Origin: Hymenolepis diminuta
Lineage: Eukaryota; Platyhelminthes; Cestoda; Cyclophyllidea; Hymenolepididae
Direction: 5' to 3'
DNA length: 64,000 nucleotides
Assembly (NCBI GenBank): GCA_900708905.1
Contig: CAADRB010000009.1
Location: 1,901,595-1,965,594 of the forward strand
The translations under genes were made by a program, and so were the position numbers. A model generated the notes under the pieces. That model was not told the origin of the DNA. It was given only the letters and a program-made list of their open reading frames with translations, and did no database searches. Positions 14,201-29,599 of this stretch are shown one piece after another; within the stretch, counting starts at the first letter, position 1; each line of letters opens with the position of its first letter.

Positions 14201-16616
14201 CATATTTCATTTTCTATCTATTTTCGTGATTATTATTTCAAAAGTTACATATTTTCCTATCCATGTAATATTTTCAATTTGTACAATAAGTCGTTTTTAC
14301 TTCGATTAAGTGAACTAACCAATTGCTAATATTTAACCTTTACGGAGTACCAATGCCTTTTGAAGAAACAGTTGTCTTTGCCTTCCGCTCAATCCTTACT
14401 CTGCATATTGCAAAAAGCACTGATCTCATTACGAAAAAATAACCTTTACACATTTTATTTATAAATAACCCAATTTTAATTATTCATCATAATTTTAGCA
14501 GTGAAAATGATTCAGCAGCTCTTGAACTGCTTTAAAAATTTGAATATCTGGCTTCAAATATTAAAACTATAAAATTTCTTGCTTTTACATTGCCATTTTT
14601 TATTAATCTTTAGAAACTTGATCTAAACCAGGATGGTGTGATCAGTTCTGAAGAATTTTTGGAGGCTTGTCAAAATGTAAGTTCTAATTTATTACAATTC
14701 CTGTAACCTATCATCGTCAAAAGGTTGACTAAGCAGTGAATTTGTGTGTGAATATTTCGGCCAACTTTTTCAGCAACTTGACTCTAAATTTTAGCTGCGA
14801 AAGCCTTGTTTAAGGCTCTCTTTTGTTCTTATCCTTTAATTACATCTCTAGCCTACACTTAACAATGAACCTATTATCCCCCAAACTTCCATTTAATTAG
14901 AAGGCAACATTTACTTTGCCTTAATTTAATTGTTACAATTAATGGTTTTTACAAGATTTGAATGTAAACTGATCGATTGAAGCTGCAGAGGCATTTGAAA
15001 TCTTACATGTTTATTTTGTTTAATAGAAAAAAATATCTCTATAGGAGTACATCAATAAGATAATGATTATCAGTACTAATAAGTTAATATAATAGTTTGC
15101 ACAAAATGAAACCATCGGTTAAGAGTTAAGATGTCTTATTCAACCAGGCATTAGAGGCTTTATTATTTCTTTTAAGCATCTTATGAAATATTTTCCTATT
15201 GTAAATGGTATAATCCTCTATTCCAGAATGCCACGTATTTTGATTCTACAAATTTCCAGCTTGTGACAATTAGCCAAAGCTATCGCATATTATTCATCAA
15301 ACCTTTTAAGTTAAATTATTAAATTTAGCATTAAATTAATTTCTTGAAAAGCATAGTTTAATTTCATTAATTGAATGAAGCGATGACAAAATTCTGATAT
15401 ATGTCTTGAAAATAATAGCTAGTAGTCGATGAACGAAAAGTGAGTAGACTGTTTTCAATCTGAAAATTTACGCTTTCACCAACCCTAACTATTTAACAAA
15501 CAATAGTTGCAATCGTAGTGTAGGGACTGATTGCATGCAGTGGACTCAAGCAGTACGCTGACTAACTTGATAACGTTCACACTTACATCTACTCCCAAAT
15601 CTATGTTTCATATGACTTTTTAGTTTATACTGCCATCAGAGATTCCTGTAAAATTTCTCTTCAGAGATCATGCCTCATGAATACATGATTGCCAGAATGA
15701 GACCGACAAATACTCATTAAATTAATCATTAGTACTCTAGCGTAATCAAAATGAATTTTCGAATTGTCGGGAGCGGACTCGTTTATTTTATAAAGAATAC
15801 ATCTGAAATAATAAAATTAAACAAAGGTTATAATATGCTTATTCATATTATTTAGTCTTAAATTAAACTGAAAGTAAATTAAGATGGCCTAAATACATAT
15901 TATTAAATAATTTATTTGGTATTTAAGTAATAAAAAGTAAAATGCTCATTTATTCGACGTCTTTTAACGATAAGGAGGAATGAAAGGGTCAGAACTAGCA
16001 TCACTTTATTTGCTAAGTGTTTTATATCAAAAATATCAAGGGACTTCCCTTGAAAATTCATCTGCTTACTGAATAATTCATTAGTTTCATCAGCGTAGAG
16101 CTTATTTTTATGTTTTAAAAGATATTTATGCTAATTGCATACGAAAATTACTAATGGAAGGTTAAGAGTTGTAGCTTTTGACAGTTTGTAAGAAGTGAAT
16201 ATAATGACTTATCTCCCTTTCCCATAATTACCAATAATAATGCATGAATACTTATCAGTTTTAAGCATGAAAATGGGATTATAATTGAGTTCAGTAAGCT
16301 CTGAAACGGATGAGAGGTTAGGAGTAAGTCCAATCAAGAGTCATACTCTGTTCGTATTATGGAAGCATTGAGTTATCACTGAAAGATTGCACTTTAATAC
16401 CCTAATGTCGAATTTCATGAAATGACCCCAGAATTCTCGATTGAAATTATATCCATGACAGCTAGTGCTTACTGTCTGATTGATTTATTTTCATGGCTGC
16501 TGACGCAACCTCAGTCCATCTGTACCTCATAACATCCTTACCGACTTAAAAATTCATTCCTTTTTCAGGATCCTAATATATCCGATGCTCTGGGATGCCT
16601 ACACACAACGATATAA
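8251..16616 (+). CDS. Kv channel-interacting protein (KChIP)-like EF-hand calcium sensor, six exons
   Basis: Exons 8251-8375, 9519-9588, 11490-11560, 12878-13090, 14614-14676 and 16569-16616 (TAA stop) join in frame, each bounded by AG acceptors and GT donors. The product is a neuronal calcium sensor of the KChIP branch, a cytoplasmic subunit that in other animals binds the N-terminus of Kv4 potassium channels and makes their trafficking and gating calcium-sensitive. Diagnostic segments are FSRRELQIIYRGFK, the Cys-Pro-Thr-Gly of the non-binding first EF-hand (residues about 44-48), FFPQGDASMYAQYVF, IFNLYD and EEFLEACQ; the last two are typical of KChIPs. EF3 (116-127, D-x-E-x-D) and EF4 (164-175, D-x-N-x-D) keep calcium ligands and Glu at loop position 12. 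EF2 (80-91) has Ala, Ser and Gln at positions 1, 3 and 12, so it probably does not bind. Total length with the proposed start is 197 residues. Frequenin or hippocalcin homologues are less likely from the C-terminal motif. Intron phases are 1, 0, 1, 0, 0, 0. Confidence 0.9.
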
Positions 16617-17895
16617 CAGAAAATTCTCCAACAGCCCCGTTTTTCAATTTATGTATAAAATGACAAAAACTTAATACTTAGTGTGGATATGCAGTAACTT
16701 TGAATGAATGATAACATCTACATGATGTATTGTGATCACTCATGTAATGCCCGTGTTTATGCTGATCCCTCACTTTATTGTGATTTCGTGTATCAATATG
16801 CTCCATAATGCATTTATTTTATTAACTGCCGATGTCCGAATAAGTAACTATCTGATATTCCTCCTTATTGACCATCAAGACCAATTTGACAAGTTTTATC
16901 AAATGATATTCCTTAACAAACTAATTTTGACTGATAGAGTTGTCGTAATTCTTAAATGGGTACGTAATAATACCGTAAGGCTCATAAGTATGGTAAAAAT
17001 TATCCGGGAGTTTGAACTAAAAAATAATTTGGGCAAAAATACAGAAAAGCATAATTTTTAACCTGATCACCAAAAGACCTGTTATATGATTAGTACATGC
17101 TATTGGCAAGTAGAACTTTAACGATATTAAGCTATTATCTAATAGCTTGGGATTTCTAAAATCCATCCCAGAAAAATTAACTGTCTGTGAAATCGAATAT
17201 ATATACCTTGTACGTACAAGTTTGAGTTTGCGTTGTGGGAATGTGCTTATGGCAGAATATTTGGAGTCAGCCACTCAGGACTGAGTCCCTTCTAAAAGAT
17301 AAAGTAAAACCTAAATACAAATAGGGCGCATATTTTGAAGAAACCACTGTCAATTTCGTAAGAGGGAGATTGGTAAAATTACCCGCCTTTAAAACTAATA
17401 ACTCTTGGATATATGGAACGTTGGCCAGATAAAAACATCTGAAAGGTCTCAAGTAAAATCTGTAACAATTTGGTGGTATATGATATTAGATGTGACAAGT
17501 TTTAAAACAGGATGTATAAAGTACATATCGGGTGGGTTGTATTTACTTGAACTTACAGGGTCATGATGTGACAGAGGTAAAGGAAGTGGTAAGGCATTCA
17601 AATGCATTTTTAAATTACTACACTAATATAAATTTCATAGCTTCCAAATTAGCAACAGATGTCAAATTCCAGATTAACATGGAATATTTACAAGCATGCG
17701 TTCTTGTTACATTTCCATTATTATTTCAATGCAAACATTAAAGTTAGTATGAAAATTTCAAATCCTGAGGGAGGTAGTAGCAATAGGAAGCGAGGAAGAC
17801 AGGATGAAATTATCTGTTTTTGTTCGAAATACTGAACCACAAAACACGTACCACATTTTGAAGGAGTGCTGGGAATTAAAATAAACACATAAGCG
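16617..17895 (+). other. probable 3' UTR and downstream flank of the KChIP-like gene
   Basis: After the TAA at 16614-16616 there is a TATAAA variant near 16654 followed by GT-rich sequence, and a canonical AATAAA at about 17880-17885. Either could define the mRNA end. A 109-codon hydrophobic open frame at 16732-17061 lies in this stretch, but in DNA this AT-rich one or two frames of that length are expected by chance in 64 kb, and it resembles nothing I know. Confidence 0.3.
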
Positions 17896-20800
17896 GGTCA
17901 TTTAGGGAAATTGAAGAAACGTAGCGTGAGAGGCAAGCTTAGTTGAGCCAATGAGAGATAAGGCAAAAAATAAATGACAAGAAATAGAAGAAAAATTTTC
18001 AATCTGTAACGGAAATATAATTAGGGGTTGAAATAGAGAAGAACCCAACTGTTACTGCAATGGCTTTTGCTTATAGCAGAAAATTCAATATTTAAAGAAT
18101 AATAAAGAGCTCTTTATTCAATTTCTGGCATAACAGAAGAATATTTAAAACATTTTTATTAAGGTTAGAGAAAGTGTAGGTCTCTTTTGACCGCTCTGTT
18201 ACAATTTTCCTATTTAAGACTTTGTCAAGTAAATGTCCTAAATAAGATGTTTGATATCATAATTTCACATTTCATTAAATTCAGGATTTCAATCGGGAAA
18301 ATGATGAAATTGAAACGTTCTGAACTTTAAAATTACCCCAATTTATTCTGAAATCTTAACATCAATGCTTTTAAGCAACAAATATTTCAAAATTTTTTGT
18401 TTATATGTTAAATAAAATAGGCATAAAATCAATTTAGGGAATCTAGAGACGCTGTTTGGTGCCCATTTTTCTATTAAATCTGACCTGCATTAAGACAGTA
18501 TCTACATTTTCTGTTCTATTTAACGGTCAAAATTCTTTCCTATGAAATGCTTTTTTTAAACTGACTTTAATGCACATTTTTCATCTTTCCTCAAAATAAA
18601 GAAATTTGTCATTCTTTGTAATCTAGTATCTAATTAAACTAAGTGTTCGGTCTTCTTGTCATCTAAGTTAACGACATCCAACCATTTTTTTTAGTTAGTG
18701 AAACTTTTCTAGTATTTTACTTGGAAACAAAAATCGGATTAAATACGCTTCTGTCCATACGGCTGAAGCCTATACCCCATAAAATATACAGCTGTACATT
18801 AAGTTTTCCTCTCAGATGATAAAGCTATATAATTATTATTTTTAAGCCTATTCCTGCCTACAAATTTATTGTATCTATTCAAAATACTCAAATTGCACAA
18901 AAATATGTGTTTGAGTAAACAAATATGTAGCTACCATTGCTCAATCCCACCAGAATAAAGATAAAAGACATTAGGCTCAACGATAATTTTCCTATCTCTG
19001 CTTTACAATAGCATATACATCACTTGGGTGCGTGAACTAATTGGTATTCAGCATATCCAGTAATTTAGCTACTTTGAGAATTCATTTCCAGATGCAAGGC
19101 CGGAGGATCGGCAGTTGAAAGGTCTTGAATAGATTACATTTTATTATATTATACTGTTAAGCAGATTCACAATTTCGTAACTAAGATTGGATTTATGATG
19201 GAATTAGAATTGTTTCATCAGGAACGGAGCTAGAAAAAGTTGCATGGAATATAAATCACAGTTGGTGAAATCAGATACGTTGGCTAATTGTCACCCAATT
19301 GCCCATAAAACCAACCAAGCAGCCTAAATGTTATATTTATTTAAAGATAGGAAGTTTCACGACAAAGAAGCCATAATTTCCACTAGAGCTCCGTAATTTC
19401 TAAGCCAATGTCTCCAAATGGTCATTTTTCTTTCCCCCTTTGAAGTTGATATTTAAAGTTATGCATCTTACAGTTCCGACTTTTATTAAATCGGCTGTTC
19501 TGAGCGTTTGATTAACTTTAGTAAAGTGGTAAATTATAAAATTAATACAATTTTACTCCTTATTGAAATAATTGAAGTAATCGATTTTGTGAACGACAAA
19601 GATAAGTTTTGCTTCAGTGGCCTTCGCCTCAGAAACAAATGTAAGGTCCAAATAATTAGATTTGAAATTAAATCAATATACAAATTAAAAAAAGACGATA
19701 TCATTTAAATCAGTAGAAGAAGATTCATTCCTTACCATTAGCATTTTGAAAACCACTTCAATCCTGGTTAGTCCTTCTCATATTTCTTCATAGAGTGCTA
19801 CCAATTAACCTGCTTGTTATAATGATCTGACCCTTTTTATTAAAAAAATTAGACGCCAGTCACTAATTATACTTTCAAAAATGCAAAAATCTATGTAGAC
19901 GACGTTTTGCGCAAAAAATGCCCTCGAAAGAATTCTGGAAATGAAGTCGATCTATCGGAATACTAGCTCAATTTCACGATGTATTCCGATATAAATTTTA
20001 ATCTTTTGACATTGATATTTCCATCGCCAGCTTTCATAGTGGTAGAAACAAGCTTTTAAATACATCTTAATAAAATTTAAAAAATGGAAATTTTCATTAC
20101 GATTTATTGTTCTCTCTGGTAAGCTAAACAATCTACTGCTACCATTCATAAGACGTTAATAATTATCCAATTAATGGATAAAAGGTTTAGTTGAATCAAG
20201 GTTAGATATTAACAATCACTGATAAAAATAAATTCCTCGATATTACAAGTTGTATTCTTGTTAGTTTCTGGGTATCGTTTTAAGCACTACTTCTAAATGA
20301 GCTCTCCAATGTTTTGCCTCATCATTTACCTATCTCAACACCTAGTCTAAAATGCGTTATCATTTCAAGTAACTACACATAATTGCAATTGTATAAAATA
20401 TGTGAATGAATAACTATTTAGCTAGGTTCGCGGATCAACAGGATCTGAATATCGTGGGCATAAACTCATCCAGCCATAAAGCGATCTAATCATGAGAATT
20501 GAGCCTCAGATCATTTTGACGTTGTATAAAGAATACCGCCTGTTATGAGAAGATCAGAAAATCAAAATAAAATATATGCTATTCGGCATTCTGATCATTT
20601 GCTTTATGTACTGTTATTTATAACCATTTGAACTTTTATTTGAATATTCTGCTATTTTACAGGTTTAGATTCTATCCCGTCTTTTAAACCGGTACGATTT
20701 TACATGGACATGAATTGAAAGAATAATTGCCTTTGCACCAAAATTCTCCAATGTTTTTTACTCCAGAGAGTCAAACCAACCATTGCATACCACAACTTGA

Positions 20801-23800
20801 ATTCAACATGTTAATTAGAACTCGTAAGAATTCAAGACATTGGGACACTAACATTGAAATTTTGTTTATTACAGACATTAATTATTGATAATTCATATTT
20901 AAAACAAAAATATTTAAATACGATAATAATAATAGTATTACAAAGAAACAAAAGTCTTTTGAAAATGTGAAGAATGTGTGATCTACCAAGGACTTAGTGT
21001 CTGGATATTTTATAGGCTTCTTCATCCTAATTTTAAATGATGCATTATTGTTCCCCTTTGTTGAACAAAATCAGAAAATAAACATTCGTCTGATTTCAGA
21101 ATGAACTATTAATATCTCTGTTCATATATATGTATATCTGAAAGCAAAATAATTTTTAAAAAAGAAGAAATATAGAAAATTGTAATGTTTTTGAGTAATA
21201 ATTTATTTTTGGAAGGAGAAAATGCATCATATCATAAGACAAATGGGTGAAATTGAATTTGCGGAGCACCTGAAAAGAAAAGTGACGTTATTTTTGGCAT
21301 ATTGTTTGTTTAGAGCAAATTAACCTCTTTCATTGACAACCATTGTGATGTTCAAAAAATAGGGTTTAGATTATATACGACGGAAGTTTGAACGGAACAC
21401 GCGAAATTAGACATTCATTACTAAGCCACATCCAGTTTGAAAAACTGGATTCTACCAATAATCAAGCAGATCAGCAAGTTCAAAATTCAAAATTGTAAGA
21501 ATTATCAAGTCCTTAAGCTGTTGAACATATGCAGTAATTATGATAATACTTAAAGTACAATTTAAAAGCCACCAACACCACAGTCATAATGAAAAATATT
21601 AAGATTTGTACTATTATAGGCTGCTCAAAGATGAATAGAAGGATTCACATAAATCTGGTACTTAAATCATTCCAGTAAATAAAATTTTGTGCATTATTTA
21701 TTTAGCTATCCGAATTCAACTGTCAAATTTTACCATTAATACGCAAAATTCTGAACGGTAAATCGATGCATTCTTTTATTTGATTCATAAAGAAAACTAC
21801 AACCTCCTAATTTCCTTTTGAGTTAATAAGGACCTGTAGACACCGAAATAATCTTCCCATAAACACGAATATATAGTAACCATAGCAAATTGTGGAGATG
21901 CCGTCGACTTGTTAAGCACGACAAAAGTGGATAAAGTGTCAGAATTTATTTCTCAATAATTTTTGTTATTGCCCATAGAATTTGAAAACCTAATAAGCTT
22001 CATTGAAGAAAAGCACTGAAGAAAAGAAACAGCAAGGGAGTGCATTATGCACAAATGATAGAGAAGTTGGTAGTGAATTTAATGTCCCCAGGACTCTTAA
22101 ACTGTTGTAATTGTAAAAGCATTGAACTGTCCAAATTCCCATAAGTAGTTAAGTTTGCATTGTACCTGAAGTTCATCTTTTACTATTCGACTCTTAGGTT
22201 TACAAAAAAATGTATTTCTAATTTACCCAAAAGACCTATCATAAATTATGACATGACAGAACTCACTAGTAATAACTAACGGACAGGAAATCGTCCAAAA
22301 ATGGATAATTTAATTTGATTTTTCTAGTTATGAGCATCATAGGTAGCTGAACGTTGACAAGGTAAAAATAATTTGCAGTTCTTTTTCCTATTTTCTTCTA
22401 GCTTTTAAAATTCGGAGCTTTAATATATCCAAATCATTGTTGTATGCAATATTACGATTTACAATTTGCATGAAAATTGAGTTTATTTTTTATCACGTAA
22501 TAATACCAAGCTCCCATGATCAATTTTCATAAACAAAACAAATAATCTCTTTTCTTAAGGAAAATAAAGCCATTATTGTGCTTTCCTCGTAGTAATTAAA
22601 AGTTGGTTTGTTAAATGAAATTATTTTTCCCCATATTTTGTGGCGTAATTTAACCGGCATTTTTGATTATGTTCTACGCATCCATCTGTTTCAGAACATC
22701 AGCCACTAAAATTTTCTGGTTATGGCAATTTCTTTTGATAGTCTATTATTTTTATCAAGCTGAGAATTTGCCGTTGTATTTATATTTAAACAGTGTAAAG
22801 AAACTTATTATTTTTTCCAAGTGTGGAGGAATTAAGGAGATTGAGAGATTTTATGCCTAATACTGCATTTCCTGCTTCAGCTAGTATTAGCATAGATTAT
22901 GAAGGAGTGTAGCAGATACTTAGATACTGATACAAAGTATCAGTGGAAAAGTTAAGTGGTGTCTGTCAGGTATCAAGGGAGGATATTCATATGTCTAAAG
23001 GTAATGCGGAGATCTATTTGCACTATCGTTAACATAAACAAGCATAAAATTGTAAATTAAAATGGACTCCAATTAACATCCAACTGTTGTGAAATAGGTA
23101 CGTTAGGGTCATATTATGAAAAATAAATGACGAAATAAATCAGTAACTACTTTAGGGAATAATTTAAAATTCTGACGTAGTTTATTCTGAAACGAATAAG
23201 AGTATCAATGAAAAATAACGATGTAAGAATGTTAAAGTGTTATGTTTTTTCTTCAGTTAATGTAAATTCATTCATCTCAGAGTTAAAAAAAAACAATTCA
23301 ATCTGTTTGGATGTAAAGCAGGATTATTTGGGTACACTTTGTGCTAGATACCTTTAGTATCATCAGACTGTCATTATTACTTACAAGAAATACATTTATC
23401 CAGATGATACGACTCAACATTTAAATTAATTGAATGTTCTTAATATTTGTGGATTCGATCTTAGGGGCTAACTCGTGAAATCTTAAATTTGAAACGTTGG
23501 GATGTGATCTAGTGAACCTCATTGTAAAATTTGCTTAATCCAATAAGTACGCCTGACTTTATTCGCCACTTCTACTGAATATCTGTACTCCTTCATCCCC
23601 AATTAGAACATATTACTATTACCATATTTAGGTTCTGTTCCGCAATTAAAACTTGCAGATTTTTGGTTATAAAATTACTAATTGAAACCTATGTAAACAA
23701 TAGTATTTTTATTAAATCTTCAATTACCAAATTTGGAATATATTGAATACCAGAATACTGATATAAAAGTAATTCCCAGAAAAGCAATAAAATTTTAAAC

Positions 23801-23890
23801 ATAATCGTAAATTATTTCATAATTTTATTCTGCATTATAAAAGATGTATCAGTGACTCATTAAATTTAGATAAAACATTTGACACAGATT

Positions 23891-23908
23891 AAATAAATAA
23901 ATAAATAA
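23891..23908. repeat. (AAAT)n microsatellite
   Basis: Roughly four and a half perfect copies of AAAT. It is short and of low complexity in AT-rich intergenic DNA, and no function is implied. Confidence 0.8.
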
Positions 23909-24292
23909 CACTTTTTAATTATTCTAATTAGTAGACAAAGCGTATTATATTAATTGATGAACAGAATGACAAATTATGATGGACTTATTGTGAGGGAGTA
24001 GAAACATAGTTGCATTTAAAAGTAACAAAACTGCTTTTTTAATAAAACAATTTTGATGTCACACACTAAAAGTGACTTTTTAGTAATCAAAACTATTTCA
24101 TCCTTTTACCGAAAATGAAAAATCTCTCCACTCAAACGTCGTCATTGCCAGTATACTGGAATATCAATTCTTTGATAATATTAATAGTTGAAGTATTGCC
24201 TATCAAAGGAATAAGTCGATAATTTTCTAATCAGCTCCAAAACTTAACCATTCTGAACAATTAACATTTAATTATTTTAATGTATGATATCA

Positions 24293-24330
24293 ATAGTATA
24301 GTATAGTATAAATAGTATAACAGTATAAAA
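24293..24330. repeat. imperfect (AGTAT)n pentamer repeat
   Basis: AGTAT units are repeated with small insertions (AGTATAGTATAGTATA followed by AATAGTATAACAGTATAA). A probable simple repeat. Confidence 0.7.
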
Positions 24331-27300
24331 AACAGATTTATTTTTTTCTAAAATATTGATTGAAGTAGTATTATTTTCTTGCGAAGGATGAATTTTTTCC
24401 TTACTGTAATTACTGACTTGTGAAAAAGAGTTTATTTACATTACATACATTCCAGTAAAATGGCGTCGTTAACAATGAATGCAGTGGTCAGTCATTTGGT
24501 CTTAATTTCGCCCTTTACATGCTATTCGTCTAAAGAATGCAGTGACAGTCGGACAAAATTAGTAAAAAGAATTTTTACTTCCTTCCAAAACACTTTTTCT
24601 AATTTTAGCTCCTATGTAGAGGTTTTTTATCAGTGATCTTTTACTACTTGCAAAAGGAGAGTTTTTCCAAGTTTGTTTGTATCAAATCGCCTTCCTATTT
24701 TATACTTATTAATTTTTTAATTCTCTGGCAGTTAAAGAAAAGCAACAAAGAGAATAAGTTCTAATCATCACGAATAATTATGAAAAAGTTTTATTATTCT
24801 TTTGCCTGGATAGAAAGAATAATTTTGGCAACCAGATTGGGTGATGGGTGATCCTTTTTGTTGAGTAAGTTAATTTTTCCATTGCACATAAACAGTAACA
24901 TATTTTATCCACTAAATAAATTTATTTTCTATAGATAATTGTAGAAGTATAAAACTGTTCCTCCGAAAATTTGCAATGTTGAACAGTTACTGTAAATTAG
25001 AGCAAATTGAATATAATAATATTTCATCGGTGAATGATATTTAAATATGTTCCTTATTACCAAGTGAAGCTACGCATTTTGCATTCATAAGGAAACGGAA
25101 GATTAACGCCTAATTTGACTGTACGGTCTTATATTTAATGTGAATAATAAAAATGAAAATATGTTAAGCTTGAGAGTAGTAGGTGCTTTTTTCTCAATGA
25201 AATGCATTACTTTATTTAGAATTCACAGAATGAACTTTGAAACTCAAATTTCCATCTAGTGTTTCCCTATTTATTCGTCTTTAAAAATCAACTTTACCAA
25301 TATATATTTAATGCCAAATTTGATTATTGTACTGTACTCCTAGATCACTTGATAATTTCATGAAGTTGATATTAAATTAAATTTTAAATAAAGGATGAAA
25401 AGTAGCAGGTCCGGTCCAATTACCAGATTAAGAAGAATTTGCTTGATTTCAATTGCAAAGGCTTCTTTTAGAGGAAGTAATAATACGCTTGAGTCTGAAG
25501 GGATTGAATCATTTAGTTAAATAGCTCTCACTTATGTCCTCGAACGCAAATTTAATTAGCATTTTTGCTGCTTTTGCACTTTTACGAATTTATTTGTTTC
25601 AGAAAATTAAGGTCAGAATAATGTATACTAGCTACGTAATTAATGCATGTCATTCTACAAAAAACTGAAAACATTTTACCGCAAATTAGCCAGTATCAAA
25701 GGTGTAGTTATTAATACCGATTAATTGCTCTATAAAGAGGAAAGTGAGAGTAGCGCAACCATCCATTCTTAAAATCATGCAATTTCCGGTGTTGGCTCTC
25801 TTTTAGCATCAGGAGCTTAGAGCTGAATCGTGAAATATGTGATCGTGAAGGTACAAAAGAATTCAGATTTCCATTCATGAAGATCATCTCAATTTTCCCC
25901 CTATGTCTTGAGAATTAGTTTCCAATAGAAATACACTCCTCGGCTATCCTGAAAATGTTAAAAACAAAGAGCGCTAATTCAGACTCCAGAGATTTACTTA
26001 ATTTTCTAGATCGACATGTTTTACCTCCCACCTTATTTGGTAACTGTAATATTTAAACCTAATCATCTTCATGTACAAATCGTTTTTCTCATAGAAAAAC
26101 TAACTGATCGTTTTTCTAATCGTATGGACTTAATAATTCAACGCAACTGTCAGATATAACAATCATATATAAAAGAAATTGGCTATGAAACCTTTCTTAA
26201 TTTTTTCGCTACTTAATGTACACCTTCATATAATTATTGCAAATTTAGGGTTGCTCAACAAAATAGAAAAAAATTTTTTCATGATTATAACCTTCAGAAC
26301 AAAATCAGAGCTGGAGAAGAATTTCAAATTGCAGAACGGTTAATCGTTGTCGCTCATAAAACCTCGCTGAACCCTCTTTAATGCATTAGAACTAAAAAAC
26401 GTGTCTCTTCCCATACAATTACTATGGTTTGTACGAGCTTCAAATAAGTGAACATTTTATTATTTTAACTTCCTATATTGATAGACGGCCCCCACTTGCC
26501 TAAAGAATAAAGAAATTAGAGCTTCTGAGATTCTCTCAGGGGAATAGATTCATTAATGGAGCTGCTTCTTCATTTTTCAAAAATGATTCCCTTAGGCTAT
26601 ATTAAAATATAACAGAACAAAGGTCTCTCTAGAATTGCTACCGTAGATATTTATTCTCGATTGCATATCTTATTTTTGATATAAATTATTTTTTTTTCAT
26701 AGTGTCAAATTATCGAAATACGATAACAAAAGTCATGTGTTTTTAAAAGAAATCAGCATTTTTAAAAAAACGTTTTTGACTCTGATTATAAACCGAGGAT
26801 ATCTAATAAAATGAAGCTCAACCTTCGTAAAACGCGTTTCCCTTTTTTCTTATCGTTAGAATAACTTTCATAACTTCACTTAAGTAAAACAAAGACCAGC
26901 GTCGCTAAAGTAAAACGATCTAACCAAAGATTAAAGGTCCAATGTTCGAATGAAATTTATTTCAATAAAATCAGTACTCCTGCTCTGAAGGCCCTATGTT
27001 TCTGCATTTGAATTTAAAATTGATCAAGCTCATTAGGCATGATCATTTTATAAACTAAAAGATTACATATTTATATGATCTCGGCTAGTATTAGATAATA
27101 CAGGAGAACTACCCTCATTTTAAATTAGCAGATCAGAGTTGGTCAGTGCGATTCTTTTGCGTAAATTTCAGATCAAATAATACATAATTTGCTTGATCTT
27201 GGCAAAAAATTTTGAACCACTTAACAGCTAAACATATAAATCTACATATACATGCACCAACCAACCTCTAAATCTACATAAGAGGATGATTTTATTTTAA

Positions 27301-29599
27301 AAATGTACACTCGTTATCATCATATACTTTTGGGAGTCTTATTATTTTTTAATTTGATATTAAAAATTTTGTTTATAATCGCAAAATACGAGCTTCTAAA
27401 AATAAGTACTCATTGATTTTCTGGTGTCGTCAAAGAGCGGATATTATGGTTTGGTAAGGCTATGTAGCGCAGATTGTCACCATAAGCATACCATTTAAAT
27501 GCAAAATGGAAGAAAAATATCAAAATATGAGATTATTACCCTATTATATTTTTAAATGATGACGAAAGCTCCCTCGTTGACGGTGTTAGCATCATGAGTT
27601 CCTCACGTGAATGTCAGTTTAGTTATATCCTTAATTTATAATGAAAACAGAAAATTATATTTTGTAAACTTCAACGAAAAACCATATTTAAAAGTACAAA
27701 ATAACTGATCAACGTCCTAGTTGTGAAAAGTGAGAAAAAGAAATTCAATTATTTTTTCTCATAAGTTAATTAATGCAATCTAACAAAAATCTGTTATACT
27801 AGTGATCTTATCGAAGGACATTTTTTTATAATATCTCAACCAAAACGCATGGCTTATGGGTTTAAAAAAATCATCAACACTTTTATTTTGTTTAAAGATG
27901 CAAACGAACGGGAGAAAATTCAAAATTCAGCATACCTATGCTTTTTAATTCATTCCAAAAATATAAGATCTTAAAAATATATTTTAATACTAAAGTATAT
28001 TAATATTGATATTTAAACAGAAAATGATTGGGATTTTGACGTACAAATGATAGAAACATTGCTGCAAATCGTACCATTAAAGTACTTAGAGACTAAACAA
28101 ATACCACATGTCCCTGTATCATAGAGTTATATTTTTGAACCCATTATTTTAAAATACAATCTATTTTTAGATAAAAAACTTTACAACAGATCTCATAACC
28201 ACGTATTACACATTTAAAACATGTGCTAATAATTTCATATTTATGATAGTTCGGGAAAGTTTGCAGAAAAGAAGGCAGTGCCCTTAAAATATCAACAGGA
28301 TTACTGTTTTAAAGGTACTTCAATCACTTATAAGAGCTCCAAGTATTGTATAAGGTAAGTACTGTTGAACGTCACATATCAGAATGCCAACCTCCACGTT
28401 GACAGTCTCTTCAAAAGATCTCTTAAAAAGCACCAGCATATATTCTTTCAAAGGTAGAAGACAAGCAAAAATTCACATTTTCCAAGACTTTATTCGGTAT
28501 ATTTCCTTCCAGTTATAGCTATGCATCCGATTGTACTAATAGCAGAAGATATGCTTTATCAAAATTGTGTAACTGACTGAGTATTGTTTCATTTTAGCAT
28601 ATTAATTGAAATATTTTATTCGGCTGTTTCAAAAGAAATACATATGGCAAGATTATACTAAATAATTTCAACTGAATAACAATATTATGTTTATATTGAA
28701 TAAGATATTATACTTCAAAAGTATCAGATGGTCAAAATTATCGGGTATTGTTTTGAAGGGCAGACCAAGTCAAAAAAGGAAATGGTGCATGATAATTATA
28801 AATTATTTTGGCAACTAATTCCTTCAGATTCAATTTTTTATTCAATATTGAATAACATTCAAGGAAGTATAGTTCTTCTTATAAAATATCATTTCCCAGA
28901 TTCGTGTTATGAATCAAGCACATAAACTGATACGGTAAGATACTATCAAAGCGGCCATTTAAAAATATTAACACTATTTTAATAAAATTGAATTATTTTG
29001 AATTATATTTAATAACGTATTGATGTATTAATTGTAAAATATCATCTAGGACGCTCAGAATTGAAGCAATTTGTGAGGCAATCATTGTATTTTGACGTAT
29101 TTAATTTAGAGAATAATGTCCGGTTTGATAGAATTGGTTAGAAACATTTACATTATCCTTATAACGGAATGAATGCTTGGAATTTAAAATAAAATTATTC
29201 TAATTTAATGCCAATAGACATGTGAAATTTTTGCGCATTTATGGTAAGATGATAAAAAAACAAACTATACGTATCAAGAACTATTAATACACTGATGTAT
29301 GCATAATTACTATTGAAATGGAAATGGAAATTTGAATGAGTTGGATTTCCACTTTTAGTAACTGTGACAGAGAAGTTAAATAATACTGAAAAGAGGGTTT
29401 TACATATAAATTAATATTCCTCTATTTGTTTTGAAAGCTATTCTGCATAATACTAGTCTTATGAGCAGATGCATATCCTTAAGTTCTAAAGTTCGATGCT
29501 CTTGTCGAATATTTGCCATTTATATATCTTTATCTTGTTTGGAAATTTTAATCTTGTTCTGTGGGGTTCACAACACTAACAATGCTGATTGAATCATGT

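Noticed and set aside
16732..17061. 109-codon hydrophobic open frame just after the KChIP-like stop codon
   Set aside because: With about two-thirds A+T, one or two frames of this length are expected by chance in 64 kb on six frames. It has no family resemblance, overlaps an antisense frame and lies in the likely 3' UTR.
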